Shown here one piece after another: positions 1 to 10,275 of a stretch of DNA of 64,000 nucleotides. Origin of the DNA: Flavobacteriales bacterium (GTDB lineage Bacteria > Bacteroidota > Bacteroidia > Flavobacteriales_F > PHOS-HE28); assembly GCA_016719225.1 (NCBI GenBank), contig JADKAN010000003.1, forward strand, positions 310,001 to 374,000, given 5' to 3'. Position 1 is the first letter of the stretch. Every line of letters starts with the position of its first letter. The position numbers and the translations under genes are program-made. The notes under the pieces are model-generated. The model ran no database searches. It was not told where the DNA came from and saw only the letters and a program-made list of their open reading frames with translations.

Positions 1-3000
1 CGGTGCTCGTGAAGGTGTGCAACGGGTTCTGCAGGTTGCTCGTGGAATTATCCCCGAACTGCCAGTTCCAGGCGGTAGGCTGTCCAGCGCTGAGGTCGGT
101 GAACTGCACGTCAGGATGATCGGCATCGGTGTGGAACGGACTTGCGCTGAATTCAGCGGTAGGCGCGGAGTAGGAGTGCACCATGCCCGTGTTGACGGAC
201 GTCGCTGTACATCCCAAGGGAGTGGTCACTGTGACTGAAACCGTGTATTCCCCGGCGTTGTATAGGTGAACGGGGGTCATGGCGGTACTCGTGGTGCCAT
301 CGCCAAAGTTCCAGTTCCAGTTTACAGGTACGTTTGCCAACCCGGCGGGGAAGTGCGCGGTTAGTGGTGCACATCCTTCAGCGATCAGGTCCGGAAGGAC
401 GACGACAGGAGGGATCTCCACCCTGATATGGACTTGGCCGTTCAAGGTATTTGCGCAAGCATCGGTCACTGTAACGTGAAGGACTGAATCATGGGTGGCC
501 GTAACATGGAACGGCCCGGTGCCGGAAGCCGCAAGCTGCGGCCAAGTGTAGGTGAGTGTTCCGGGGTATCCTGTAACGAAGGCACCCAACGCCGCAGTGC
601 CACCGGCGCAGAAGGCGGTATCGCCGTAGGTGTTCAGTGTTGCTTGTTGAAGGTTCAGTACATAAACGGGAAGTGAAAGTGTTGGGCCACTGCAACCGGC
701 TTGGTCGGTCACCGTTACCTGCACGTTCTGTGAAGCGCTGAATGCGTGTTGGATCGTGTTGCCTGTGCCGATACCCGCCCATACCACGCTCAAGACACCT
801 GTTCCTCCGGATGATTGGGCTGTTAGCTGCACGGGAGCATTTACGCAAACGGTATCAGGTACTTGGGCAGTGAGGGTGATGGCCGGCGGTGCTAAGAGCG
901 TCGCAGTAGCCTGGGCAACGCAGCCTTTGCTGTCCGTTACAGTGGCGGAATAGGTTCCCGACTGAAGCCCTGTTGCCGTTGTCGAGACTTGGCCGCCCGT
1001 ATTACCGCCCCAGACAATGCCGTATCCAGGCGTACCGCCGGTCACCGTGACCGTGGCTGTGCCATTCGCACCTCCGTTGCATGTTGGTGCGGAGCCTGAG
1101 GCTGAAACAGTAAGCGTAGGAGGTTCCGCCACCGTCACCGTTGCAGTGGTGTCGCAACCGAATGCGTCGGTCACATGTACCGTGTAATTACCGGCAGCGA
1201 GGTTCGTGGCGGTGGCCGTGGTTTGGCCGGATGCCTGAGCACTCCACACGAAGGAGAAAGAAGGGTCGGCAGGGGTGAATGTTGCAGATCCCGTTGCTGT
1301 GCCATGGCACAATACGTTCTGCGTGGTGGTGCCGCTGCCGAAAAAGCTCGTAGGTAAAGTGAGATGGACGGTATCCGTTGCAGCTGGGCAACCCGTGTTC
1401 CCCGTGGTGGTGAGGACAAGTTCCACAGCATTGGCATTGATCTCCGCGGTGGTCGGCAAGTAGGTCGGTGTCAGCCCGCCATTACTGAATGTGCCATTTC
1501 CACCGCTCCACGCACCCCCGGTGGCATTGATGACCGCGCCGTTCAATTGCACGGGCAAATGCGTGAAACATCCAATGAGATCCGCGCCCGCATGCGCCAC
1601 ATTCGGCTGTCCCAGCGCCTGCACGTTCGCGCTTCCTGTTGCCGGAGTGCAACCATTGGCATCCGTTACGGAAAGTGTGTAGGTCCCTGCGCCGACATGG
1701 ATCAAGGCAGTAGTGTCTCCGTTGCTCCAGGTGTAGTGGTAAGGTGCAGTGCCTCCGGTAACCAATGCGGTTATGGTCCCATCACCGGCACCCGCACAGT
1801 TCTCACTGCTGACTGTAAGACCAGTGATGGCGATCGCGGCAGGTGCAGTGATCACCGTGTTCAACGTGGTATCGCAACCGTAAGTGTCCGTAACGTGCAC
1901 GGAGTAATTACCGGCACCGAGGTTGATCGCCGTCGCAGTGGCTTGTACGGTAAAGGGGTCGCTCCACAGGTATGTGAAAGCGGGATTGCTCGGGGAGAAC
2001 GTGGCTGTTCCGGTGGAGGAATTGGCACAGGTTGGTTGCGTTGCTGTGATGGAGGCTGCATTGAAGCTTGTTGGAAGAGCGACATGCACGGTATCCCTGC
2101 CAGTACCGCATGCATTCACCGCGCTGGTCAGCACCAGGTCCACGCCTCCACTGGCTATTTCACCCGGTGTTGGCGAGTAGTTCACGGTTAAACCGCTTCC
2201 GCTGAAGTTCCCTGCGCCACCGGACCAAGAGCCACCGCTGGAATTCTGCACGGTGCCTACCAGGTGAATGGGCAAATGTCCGGGACAACCCACCAGGTCT
2301 GCTCCTGCATTGGCAGTACTGGGCGAGCCACCCGGTGGTATCACCACCGCGATAGGTCCGTTCTCACATCCGATGGCATCGCTGATGATCACGGTATAGT
2401 TGCCGGCTGGAGCGGTAATGGCAACCGTTGTGTCGCCGGTACTCCAGATGTAATGGAAAGGTGCGGCACCCAGGGTAATACCGACTGTAGCTGTGCCATC
2501 ACCATCACCAGCGCAAGTTTCGGGCGTTGTGCTGGGCGGGGAAATAGCTATACCGGGTTTGACGCGTACCGCATAGACATAGGATTGCTCAGAAGGGATC
2601 GGACAAGCCCCGTCGTTAACGTTGATGAGGAAGGGATAGAACCCGGCACTGCCCGGACCGGCGGTCCAGCAGATATGGCAAGTGAGTGGGTTGGCCCCTG
2701 AGAACGTGATGGTGGCACCGGGGAGATTCTGTTGCAGATTGGTGGTGACCCGAAGGCTGTCCCCCGCGTTGAGGTCCGTGATCACCGCATCGAAGCAGAA
2801 GTCACCGGATTCGCAGACCTTGATCGCGCGGGGACCGGTTTGATCGGCATCACCCGTGAGCCCGGATATCGTTCCCGAAGCAGGACTTGGAGGTACGTTC
2901 GTGCAAGGGTAAGCGATGAATTGCATATCACGCATAACGGAGCCGATCCATACACCGTTGGCGTTGTATTCGTCCACAAGGACCACCACTACCCAGTTAC

Positions 3001-3709
3001 CTATGCTGTTCAGTGTAAAATTCACCAAGCCGGTCGCACTGTTCAGGGTGATGCCGGTGATCGGCTGGGTGCCACTGAAGCCGCTGACATAAGGCAATGC
3101 GACCGCGTTGGAGTTCATCGCGGAGATGAATGTGTAGGTGAGTGAGTCCGCCTCGGGATCGAACGCTCCGTAGCTATAGCTAACAGGATATCCTGCACAT
3201 ACATATGGAATCGCCGTGTTGGTGAAGCGAGGTGAATCGTTGCAAGGACCTGCCAAATTGTTGATCTTGGCCTCCACGTACACGTTCTTGTTGCCCGGAT
3301 TGACCAAGTTTGCGATGGCACCGTTGCGCCATTGTTGGCTCCAGGAAATGGTCCAGCTGTTGCACGGCGGTAGTGAAACCGTACCTGTATAGACGTATTC
3401 CTGGATCCCCGGAAGGCCGCCTCCGTTGCAAGTGCTGTTCGGAAGTTCAAGGGCGCAGAGCTGGGAGATCTCTACACCTCCGGGGGTGGTCACCGTTACT
3501 GTTTTATTGCCACATGGACTGGCAATGTCAAGGTTATAGGACGCATTGAGATTGATACCGGCGCAATCGCGGTAGACCACGAGCGTGATCTTGTATTGAT
3601 TCCCGCCGAGGCAGGTGTAGTAGATATCGCCTCCGCTGATGTGCGTTGCCTGTGCCGCAGGAGCGAACAGGAGGCAGAGCGATAAGGCGGCAAGAAGTTT
3701 TCGGAGCAT
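1..3709 (-). CDS. SprB-repeat, PKD-containing gliding-motility-type adhesin (partial, C-terminus outside window)
   Basis: This frame is open from an ATG at 3709 to the left edge, giving about 1236 residues with no stop. It begins with a signal peptide (MLRKLLAALSLCLLF..., cleavage near AQA). The N-terminal domain starts with THISGGDIYYTC, familiar from large Flavobacteriales surface proteins. After it come several SprB-type repeats, recognisable by phrases such as GNYSVHVTDTYGCDTT, and PKD-like segments (WNWQFGD, WNWNFGDGTT) near the window edge. A module of about 150 residues occurs twice, at about 1860-2320 and 1170-1610. Such proteins are exported by T9SS and act as gliding or attachment adhesins, usually with a gliding-motility-associated C-terminal domain, which would lie outside this window. 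The family call is strong; the ligand cannot be inferred. Confidence 0.9.
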   Translation of the reverse strand, partial: MLRKLLAALSLCLLFAPAAQATHISGGDIYYTCLGGNQYKITLVVYRDCAGINLNASYNLDIASPCGNKTVTVTTPGGVEISQLCALELPNSTCNGGGLPGIQEYVYTGTVSLPPCNSWTISWSQQWRNGAIANLVNPGNKNVYVEAKINNLAGPCNDSPRFTNTAIPYVCAGYPVSYSYGAFDPEADSLTYTFISAMNSNAVALPYVSGFSGTQPITGITLNSATGLVNFTLNSIGNWVVVVLVDEYNANGVWIGSVMRDMQFIAYPCTNVPPSPASGTISGLTGDADQTGPRAIKVCESGDFCFDAVITDLNAGDSLRVTTNLQQNLPGATITFSGANPLTCHICWTAGPGSAGFYPFLINVNDGACPIPSEQSYVYAVRVKPGIAISPPSTTPETCAGDGDGTATVGITLGAAPFHYIWSTGDTTVAITAPAGNYTVIISDAIGCENGPIAVVIPPGGSPSTANAGADLVGCPGHLPIHLVGTVQNSSGGSWSGGAGNFSGSGLTVNYSPTPGEIASGGVDLVLTSAVNACGTGRDTVHVALPTSFNAASITATQPTCANSSTGTATFSPSNPAFTYLWSDPFTVQATATAINLGAGNYSVHVTDTYGCDTTLNTVITAPAAIAITGLTVSSENCAGAGDGTITALVTGGTAPYHYTWSNGDTTALIHVGAGTYTLSVTDANGCTPATGSANVQALGQPNVAHAGADLIGCFTHLPVQLNGAVINATGGAWSGGNGTFSNGGLTPTYLPTTAEINANAVELVLTTTGNTGCPAATDTVHLTLPTSFFGSGTTTQNVLCHGTATGSATFTPADPSFSFVWSAQASGQTTATATNLAAGNYTVHVTDAFGCDTTATVTVAEPPTLTVSASGSAPTCNGGANGTATVTVTGGTPGYGIVWGGNTGGQVSTTATGLQSGTYSATVTDSKGCVAQATATLLAPPAITLTAQVPDTVCVNAPVQLTAQSSGGTGVLSVVWAGIGTGNTIQHAFSASQNVQVTVTDQAGCSGPTLSLPVYVLNLQQATLNTYGDTAFCAGGTAALGAFVTGYPGTLTYTWPQLAASGTGPFHVTATHDSVLHVTVTDACANTLNGQVHIRVEIPPVVVLPDLIAEGCAPLTAHFPAGLANVPVNWNWNFGDGTTSTAMTPVHLYNAGEYTVSVTVTTPLGCTATSVNTGMVHSYSAPTAEFSASPFHTDADHPDVQFTDLSAGQPTAWNWQFGDNSTSNLQNPLHTFTST

Positions 3710-4063
3710 GCAGCGCGGAGAAGTGAAAGATTCTACGCGGCCTGTGTTCGAAAGGTTCCATTCGCTTTCGGTTAAGTGAAAAACAGGATGGCATTTGACC
3801 TGCAAGGAGAGTCGCAAACTGCGGACCGGAGCTGTGCATTACGAAAGCTCTTGTCCATTCACTCAAAAGCTTTTTTTGATCCGGGTGATGTTAATGCGGA
3901 GAAACAAGTTCGCCGCGTGGTTGCGGGTTGAAAAGGTCTTGCACTCCCTATACCATGGATATCGCTCGTTCCGGTGGGTCCGCGATGTCTCCCGTCGAAT
4001 TCTCTTCAAGTGCAAGGGTTATGGACCCGTCGCGCCAGTAAAGTGCCGAATGAGGGCGCGAGC
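3710..4063. other. Intergenic stretch between divergent genes
   Basis: This stretch separates the start of the minus-strand adhesin from the ffh promoter. An open frame runs into ffh from 3795, but its residues do not resemble SRP54 and it precedes the ffh promoter box. I see no RNA gene or convincing terminator. Confidence 0.5.
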
Positions 4064-4071
4064 TAACTTCG
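4064..4071 (+). promoter_or_regulatory. -7 promoter box of ffh
   Basis: TAACTTCG fits the Bacteroidota -7 pattern TAnnTTTG with one change. It lies 20 bases before the ffh ATG. The same string in the same context (GCTAACTTCGCG) precedes lpdA on the other strand. Confidence 0.55.
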
Positions 4072-4091
4072 CGGCCCTAGTTTTCAGACCC

Positions 4092-5432
4092 ATGTTCGAG
4101 AATCTCAGCGACAAGCTCGAAAGAGCGTTCAAAGTACTAAAAGGCCAAGGCCAGATCACGGAGATCAACGTGGCCGAGACCATGAAGGAGGTGAGGCGCG
4201 CCCTCTTGGACGCCGACGTGAACTTCAAGACCGCCAAGGATTTCACTGATCGGGTGAAAGCCAAGGCACTTGGGCAGAACGTGCTGACGTCGGTAAGCCC
4301 GGGGCAGCTGCTCACCAAGATCACCAACGACGAGCTGGCGGAGCTGATGGGTGGTAAGAACGCAGGCATCAACCTGGGCGGAAACCCCACGGTGGTGTTA
4401 ATGAGCGGCTTGCAGGGTTCGGGTAAGACCACCTTCAGTGGCAAGTTGGCGAACTACATCCGGAAAAAAGGCAAGCGTGTGCTGCTTACCGCCGCCGACG
4501 TCTACCGGCCGGCCGCCATTGACCAGTTGGAAACGCTGGGCAAGCAGTTGGACATTACCGTATACAGCGAGCGCGAGAACAAGGATCCGGTCAGCATTGC
4601 CAAGAACGCCATCGCGTATGCCAAACAGCACGGCTTCACAGCGGTGATCATCGACACGGCGGGACGTTTGGCGATCGATGAGAAGATGATGGACGAGATC
4701 GCCGCCATCAAGAAGGCGGTGGATCCGCAGGAAACACTCTTCGTGGTGGATGCCATGACGGGCCAGGACGCTGTGAACACCGCCAAAGCATTCAACGATC
4801 GGCTGAACGTCGACGGCGTCGTGCTCACCAAGCTGGACGGGGATACGCGCGGCGGTGCGGCGCTGACGATCCGCAGTGTGGTGGATAAGCCGATCAAGTT
4901 CATCGGGACGGGAGAGAAGATGGAAGCGTTGGACGAGTTCCATCCGGACCGCATGGCGGGGCGCATCCTCGGTATGGGCGACGTGGTTAGCTTGGTGGAG
5001 CGCGCCCAAGAGCAGTTCGATGAGAAGCAGGCTCGCGCATTGAACAAAAAGATCGCGAAGGACCAGTTCGGCTTCGACGACTTTTTGGAACAGATCGCCC
5101 AGATCAAGAAAATGGGGAACATGAAGGACCTCATGGGCATGATCCCTGGCGTGGGCAAGGCACTGAAGAACATCGACATCCCGGACGATGCGTTCAAGGG
5201 AATAGAGGCCATCATCAAGAGCATGACACCGGAAGAGCGGAAATCGCCGAGTGTGATCAACGGGAGCCGGCGTGCGCGGATCGCCAAAGGCAGCGGCAAC
5301 AACATCGAAGCCGTTAACAAGTTGATGAAGCAGTTCGACGAGACCCGGAAGATGATGAAGATGATGGGCGACAAGAGCAAGATGCAGGCGATGATGCAGC
5401 GCATGCAACAAGCGCAGGGGATGCGTCGATAG
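4092..5432 (+). CDS. ffh: Signal recognition particle protein Ffh (SRP54)
   Basis: This is the SRP GTPase, which binds signal sequences of nascent membrane proteins and the SRP RNA and delivers ribosomes to FtsY. The 446-residue product has the N domain (MFENLSDKLERAFKVLKGQG), then the G domain with P-loop GLQGSGKTT, DTAGR and TKLDGD, and then a methionine-rich M domain ending in repeated MM/MQ motifs. Length is normal for the family. The frame is open 99 codons further upstream, but homology starts at 4092 and the promoter box at 4064-4071 lies just before it, so this start is preferred. It appears to be monocistronic. Confidence 0.98.
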   Translation: MFENLSDKLERAFKVLKGQGQITEINVAETMKEVRRALLDADVNFKTAKDFTDRVKAKALGQNVLTSVSPGQLLTKITNDELAELMGGKNAGINLGGNPTVVLMSGLQGSGKTTFSGKLANYIRKKGKRVLLTAADVYRPAAIDQLETLGKQLDITVYSERENKDPVSIAKNAIAYAKQHGFTAVIIDTAGRLAIDEKMMDEIAAIKKAVDPQETLFVVDAMTGQDAVNTAKAFNDRLNVDGVVLTKLDGDTRGGAALTIRSVVDKPIKFIGTGEKMEALDEFHPDRMAGRILGMGDVVSLVERAQEQFDEKQARALNKKIAKDQFGFDDFLEQIAQIKKMGNMKDLMGMIPGVGKALKNIDIPDDAFKGIEAIIKSMTPEERKSPSVINGSRRARIAKGSGNNIEAVNKLMKQFDETRKMMKMMGDKSKMQAMMQRMQQAQGMRR

Positions 5433-5691
5433 GCGCATATCCTCCTCCTGCGGACGGGTGGCGATCCATGCATCGGCCCATTTTCGGTTCCACGCACCAT
5501 CACTTTGATGTGCGTACCGCGCTTGGTCATCTTCCGTCAAATGCCGCCTGATGGACTTTCTTCGGCATTCGGGAGGTAAGGATGGTCCACACATGACATT
5601 TGCGATGAAAAAGGCCATCCGTGGTTCGCATATTTGTACCATACCCACTCGGGCTTCAGACCGTTGCCCGATCTGAACCTTATCCCAGATC

Positions 5692-6579
5692 GTGAAAACC
5701 GCTACCGGAACATTCCTTCTGCTCGATGGCAAAGCAGCCAGCGAAGCTTTGCGCGAGGAGATCGCCCATTCCACTATAGGCGTGAAAGAGAAGCTGGGGC
5801 GTGCCCCGCATTTGGCAGCAGTGCTGGTGGGGGAGGACGGTGCCAGCAAGACCTATGTGGCAAGCAAAGTGAAAGCCTGCGAAAGCGTGGGTTTCCGCTC
5901 TTCGTTAGTGAAGAGGCCCGCGGAGATCACCGAAGCTGAACTTTTGGAGGTGGTGCAACAGTTGAACGCGGATCCTGAAGTGGACGGCTTCATTGTACAG
6001 TTACCGTTACCGAAGCATATCAACGAACAGCGCATCACCTTGGCGATCCATCCGGAGAAAGACGTGGACGGCTTTCATCCGGTCAGCTTGGGCCGTATGG
6101 TGCTCGGACTGCCTGGCTACTTGCCGGCAACCCCCAACGGGATCGTTGAGCTGTTGAGGTATTATGGTGTCGCTACCTCCGGAAAACATTGCGTGGTGGT
6201 GGGGCGTAGCCACATCGTGGGTTCGCCCATGAGCATTTTGATGAGCCGTAACACCGAACCCGGGAATTGTACGGTCACGTTGGCGCACAGCCGCACCGCG
6301 GATCTACCCTCGATAACCCGGCAAGCGGATATCCTTATCGTGGCCATCGGCAAGCCGGGCTTCATCACAGCGGACATGGTGAAAGAGGGCGCGGTGGTGG
6401 TGGACGTGGGCATCCACAGGATATCGGATGCCACGCGCAGTAAAGGCTATCGCATCGTGGGTGATGTGGATTTCACTTCCGTAGCGCCGAAATGCTCGGC
6501 AATAACGCCGGTGCCAGGGGGTGTGGGACCGATGACCGTTACGAGTTTGCTGCTGAACACGCTGAAGGCCACGCGCTGA
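5692..6579 (+). CDS. folD: Bifunctional methylenetetrahydrofolate dehydrogenase / methenyltetrahydrofolate cyclohydrolase FolD
   Basis: FolD interconverts 5,10-methylene-THF and 10-formyl-THF in the cytoplasmic one-carbon pathway. The 295-residue product carries the catalytic-lysine region (SKTYVASKVKACES), the QLPLP motif and the C-terminal PGGVGPMT signature. The Rossmann segment VVVGRSHIVGSP is intact. The start is a GTG; no ATG lies upstream in frame near the homology start. The 259 bases after ffh hold only a weak promoter-like string (CATATTTG). The gene is probably transcribed separately from ffh. Confidence 0.97.
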   Translation: MKTATGTFLLLDGKAASEALREEIAHSTIGVKEKLGRAPHLAAVLVGEDGASKTYVASKVKACESVGFRSSLVKRPAEITEAELLEVVQQLNADPEVDGFIVQLPLPKHINEQRITLAIHPEKDVDGFHPVSLGRMVLGLPGYLPATPNGIVELLRYYGVATSGKHCVVVGRSHIVGSPMSILMSRNTEPGNCTVTLAHSRTADLPSITRQADILIVAIGKPGFITADMVKEGAVVVDVGIHRISDATRSKGYRIVGDVDFTSVAPKCSAITPVPGGVGPMTVTSLLLNTLKATR

Positions 6580-6659
6580 CCTACTTTAATAGGTCACGGA
6601 TATTTGAGAGGTTTCCTTACCTCCTCTCCACTGCACAACTAACTGATCGATCTTCCAGG

Positions 6660-9600
6660 ATGAGAACATTGCTGCTCACGATCTCTCTTTTCGGCATCCT
6701 GGGTTGCGCGGCCCAAGACCGTTTCCCGGTGGTTCACGACCCATCCGCGGAAATGCCACCATGGGCACAGTTGATGTACACGACTGATCCGGATGTACGT
6801 GCTGTTGAAGAAGCTTACAATGCATTCTACCGTGACCACAAGTTTGAAAAGACGGTACCTACACAGCATTACAAACTTTGGTTGAACAGCGTGCGTGGAA
6901 ACGTGGATGTCAGCGGCCATGTGCGGCAGAGAACGGCGGAGCAGTTGCTGGCGCGGGAACATCAGTTGAAAGAACTTCGGCAAGTGGAAGCCTCTTCGCG
7001 TGGTGAGGGTGGCGGCTGGACCTGGGCGGGTCCTGAAGCCCACGTCGCCGATGATGGCGGTGGCGAGGAAGTGGCCGAGCAGAGCAACGTGTACACCATC
7101 GATCGTTCGTTGAGCAACCCCGACATCCTTTATTGTGGCACCGAGAGCGGTGGCGTTTATAAAAGCACGGACCAAGCGCAGCACTGGTCCTACGTCACGA
7201 AAGATCAGGTGATCGGTGCCGTGAGTGCTTTACGCGTGCATCCTACCGACCCGAACACGGTGGTCGTGAGTGCAGCAAATGAACTTTGGCGTACTATCGA
7301 CGGTGGAGTTACGTGGCAGATCATGGGCGATGCGGCTTTTCAAGCATTGAACATCAGCGCGTGGGAGATCGCTTTCGACCCGAGCGATCCGAAGATCCTT
7401 TTGGCAGCCTGCAATTTGGGCCTTTACCGCAGCACGGACGGCGGTTCCAACTGGACTTCCGTGTTGGGCAACGCCTGCACCAGCATCGCCGTGAAGCCGG
7501 AAGACGCGGCCGTCTGGTACACCATCCGTTACGAGCCGGCGCTGCATTACAGCCGCTTCTACAAAAGCACCGATCACGGCGAAACTTGGAGTCTGCGAGA
7601 CAGCGGATGGTACTCCCCGCCAGCGGGTGAAGTAGGCGATTATCAGGTCGAGGACTGCCGTTTGGCCGTGACCGCCGCTGATGCGGGGCGCATTTATGCC
7701 GTGCTTACGGGATATCAGCAGCCCGGGGCGAGCATCACTACAAACGGTTGGATCGGCACTTGGGTAAGCACGGACGCGGGCGAGACCTGGAGTCTTCCGC
7801 ATGGCCTTATCGGCACGCCGTATACCAGCGCTCACCCCAACCTGATGAACTTCACAGGGGACAATGGCACCTATACACAGATCGGCTACAACACCTGCAT
7901 CATTGCCAGCCAGATCAACCCCGACCGCGTATTGATCGGAGGGCTCAACCTGTGGCGCAGCGATGACGGCTGCGCCACCTATCAGCCCGTTGGAGGCTAC
8001 ATCGGTCCAGTCGAGAGGACCCATCCGGACATGCAGGAGCTGCGCGTGTACCAGACCGGGCCCGCAAGCGAAGAGGTGTGGATCGGCTGCGACGGCGGCG
8101 TTTATCACAGCACCGACTTTGTGCAAAGCCACGAGGCGATGTGCCGCGGCCTTGAAGCGATCAACCTGTGGGGATACGACCAAGGGTGGAACGACGACAT
8201 ACGCGTTGGTGGGCGCTACCATAACGGCAATATGGGCTACGCAGAAGGCTATGCGGACGACGACTATATCGCGCTGGGTGGAGGTGAAGCACCCACCGGC
8301 TATGTGAACTACAGCGACGAGCGCAAGACCTACTTCAGCGATGTGGACGGCAAGGTGATGCCCGCTACGTTGAACGAGGCACCCGTAAGCTTTCCCTTGA
8401 ATTGCGATCCCAACGAAAGTTATTACAACTGCAGCAGCTCGCGGATCCTGTTCGACAACCGTTACTTCAATGTGGCTTGGAGCGGCAAGGACAACACACT
8501 ATACAGGAGTACCAACGGCGGGAGCGTGTTCAGCCCTTTCCATGCCTTCGGTGCATCACTTGGCAATGAGGTATTGTGGATCGAGCAGTGCTACGCCGAT
8601 CCCAAGGTATTCACCTTGCAGCAGGCGGTAGGGAACACGAGCAAATTGTGGCGTACCGTTGATGACGGCGCCACATGGACGGCCCTCGTCCTGCCAAGCA
8701 CGAGCCGCGACCTTTACTTTACTCTTGGTAGTGAAGACCCGAACGACATTTGGATAGGCTACACCGATCGCCCGAACGGACAAAAGGCCTATCACAGCAC
8801 GGACGGCGGTTCCACTTGGACCAACATCACCACACCCATCCTGGACAATGAGCAGATCTGGGCTATTGCGCATCAATACGGTACCGATGGCGGAGTTTAT
8901 ATCGGCCTCTTGAACGGACGCGTGCTCTACCGCAACAATTCCATGGCGGACTGGTCGGAGTTCAGCACGGGCCTGCCAGCTGGCACCGAGCCACTACGGA
9001 TCGTGCCGTTCTACAAGACCGGTAAAGTGCGGCTGGCCTGCTGGAACCTCGGTGTGTGGGAACAAGATCTCTATGAACCAAGCACGTTGCAAGCGGGATT
9101 TGCTGCCGCGTTCGGTACGTTCTTCTGCGCCGGCGACAGTGTGCATTTCGTGGACCATAGTGTATGCGGTTCCGATGCTACCTACGCATGGAGCTTCCCC
9201 GGCGCAAGCCCGGCCACCAGCACGGAGAAATATCCAACGGTCACCTACGCGGCCCCGGGCCAGTATGATATATCCCTCACCGTTACAGAAAATGGACAGG
9301 TCAGTACCGCCTCATCCAATGCCTTCATCAGTGAAACACCGGGCAATACGGCGCCATTGGCCCAAAGCTTTGAAAGCGGTGCTTTCCCTACGGACTGGGT
9401 TTTCCACACCAGTACCGATCTCCCGAGCGGCTGGTCCGTGGGTGATGATGCCGGCGGCTACGGGAACAGTGCGCACAGCATGATGTTCGACAATTACAAC
9501 ACCGACATCGGTGGAGCGCGGGATGAAGTTTGGACCGGGAAATTGGATTTTTCCCAAGCCATTTCGCCCAAGCTGTGGTTCGATGTTTCCTACGCGCGTT

Positions 9601-10139
9601 GGGGCGGTTCCAACAGCGATACGCTGGCGGTGGAGGTAAGCACTGATCGCGGAGAAACATGGACTGGATTGTACCTCAAGGGCGGACAGACGTTGGCCAC
9701 ATCGCCTGATTACCAGGACTACTTCGTACCCACCACGGTGCAATGGCGCACGGACACGGTGTCGCTGGCCGACTATGCGGATGAAGGCGAGGTGATCGTA
9801 GCCTTCCAGAACAGGGGCCACTACGGGAATGTGATCCGCGTGGACAATATCAACCTTGTACCGGACGCTACGGTCAGTATGGCTGAAATACCGGTGTCCC
9901 TGGAGATGCGCACCTTCCCGAATCCTGCACGTGAAGTGCTGAATATCTCGATTTCAGGCGCCAAACCCGGCCCGGGTCAATTACGCGTATTGGATGCCGT
10001 GGGCCGCGAAGTGCTGCGCGAGCAGGTGGAGATCGGCGGTGGAACGTGGTGGCACGCGCTGCCGGTGGGAACATTACGGGCTGGCAACTATACGTTGCAG
10101 ATAGGGGGGCGTGCTGCGAGGTTCAATGTGCTACCATGA
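6660..10139 (+). CDS. T9SS cargo: BNR/sortilin-type beta-propeller protein with PKD domain and sorting domain
   Basis: The 1159-residue product starts with a signal peptide (MRTLLLTISLFGILGCAAQ). Residues about 130-780 carry many Asp-box or sortilin-like repeats such as STDGGSNWTSV, STDHGETWSL, STDAGETWSLP and STDGGSTWTNI, typical of multi-blade propellers. A PKD domain follows (about 808-887, TYAWSFPGASPAT), then a jelly-roll-like segment (about 897-1070). The last 75-80 residues form a T9SS type A sorting domain, starting near FPNPAREVLNIS and ending in GNYTLQIGGRAARFNVLP. It should be exported and released or anchored at the surface. Related proteins include glycosidases and adhesion proteins, but I see no diagnostic catalytic residues. 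ATG 6660 is preferred over the longer frame because the signal peptide begins there. Confidence 0.88.
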   Translation: MRTLLLTISLFGILGCAAQDRFPVVHDPSAEMPPWAQLMYTTDPDVRAVEEAYNAFYRDHKFEKTVPTQHYKLWLNSVRGNVDVSGHVRQRTAEQLLAREHQLKELRQVEASSRGEGGGWTWAGPEAHVADDGGGEEVAEQSNVYTIDRSLSNPDILYCGTESGGVYKSTDQAQHWSYVTKDQVIGAVSALRVHPTDPNTVVVSAANELWRTIDGGVTWQIMGDAAFQALNISAWEIAFDPSDPKILLAACNLGLYRSTDGGSNWTSVLGNACTSIAVKPEDAAVWYTIRYEPALHYSRFYKSTDHGETWSLRDSGWYSPPAGEVGDYQVEDCRLAVTAADAGRIYAVLTGYQQPGASITTNGWIGTWVSTDAGETWSLPHGLIGTPYTSAHPNLMNFTGDNGTYTQIGYNTCIIASQINPDRVLIGGLNLWRSDDGCATYQPVGGYIGPVERTHPDMQELRVYQTGPASEEVWIGCDGGVYHSTDFVQSHEAMCRGLEAINLWGYDQGWNDDIRVGGRYHNGNMGYAEGYADDDYIALGGGEAPTGYVNYSDERKTYFSDVDGKVMPATLNEAPVSFPLNCDPNESYYNCSSSRILFDNRYFNVAWSGKDNTLYRSTNGGSVFSPFHAFGASLGNEVLWIEQCYADPKVFTLQQAVGNTSKLWRTVDDGATWTALVLPSTSRDLYFTLGSEDPNDIWIGYTDRPNGQKAYHSTDGGSTWTNITTPILDNEQIWAIAHQYGTDGGVYIGLLNGRVLYRNNSMADWSEFSTGLPAGTEPLRIVPFYKTGKVRLACWNLGVWEQDLYEPSTLQAGFAAAFGTFFCAGDSVHFVDHSVCGSDATYAWSFPGASPATSTEKYPTVTYAAPGQYDISLTVTENGQVSTASSNAFISETPGNTAPLAQSFESGAFPTDWVFHTSTDLPSGWSVGDDAGGYGNSAHSMMFDNYNTDIGGARDEVWTGKLDFSQAISPKLWFDVSYARWGGSNSDTLAVEVSTDRGETWTGLYLKGGQTLATSPDYQDYFVPTTVQWRTDTVSLADYADEGEVIVAFQNRGHYGNVIRVDNINLVPDATVSMAEIPVSLEMRTFPNPAREVLNISISGAKPGPGQLRVLDAVGREVLREQVEIGGGTWWHALPVGTLRAGNYTLQIGGRAARFNVLP

Positions 10140-10275
10140 CTTTCGGGTGGGGCAGTAGGCTTGCCTGCCGCAGTCGATGAACTGCCTTGGTTGAGCGTTG
10201 CTATCGGACCTATCACGGCACCGCCAGCCGTTCCTATATCCTTGGCGGCGCATTCCCGTACTTTGTATACGCGGA

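Noticed and set aside
3795..4091. N-terminal extension of ffh
   Set aside because: The extra 99 codons do not resemble SRP54 and the promoter box at 4064-4071 lies inside them.
4398..5849. Long minus-strand open frame of 483 codons
   Set aside because: It lies opposite ffh and the start of folD, has no recognisable domain and reflects codon bias of ffh on the other strand.
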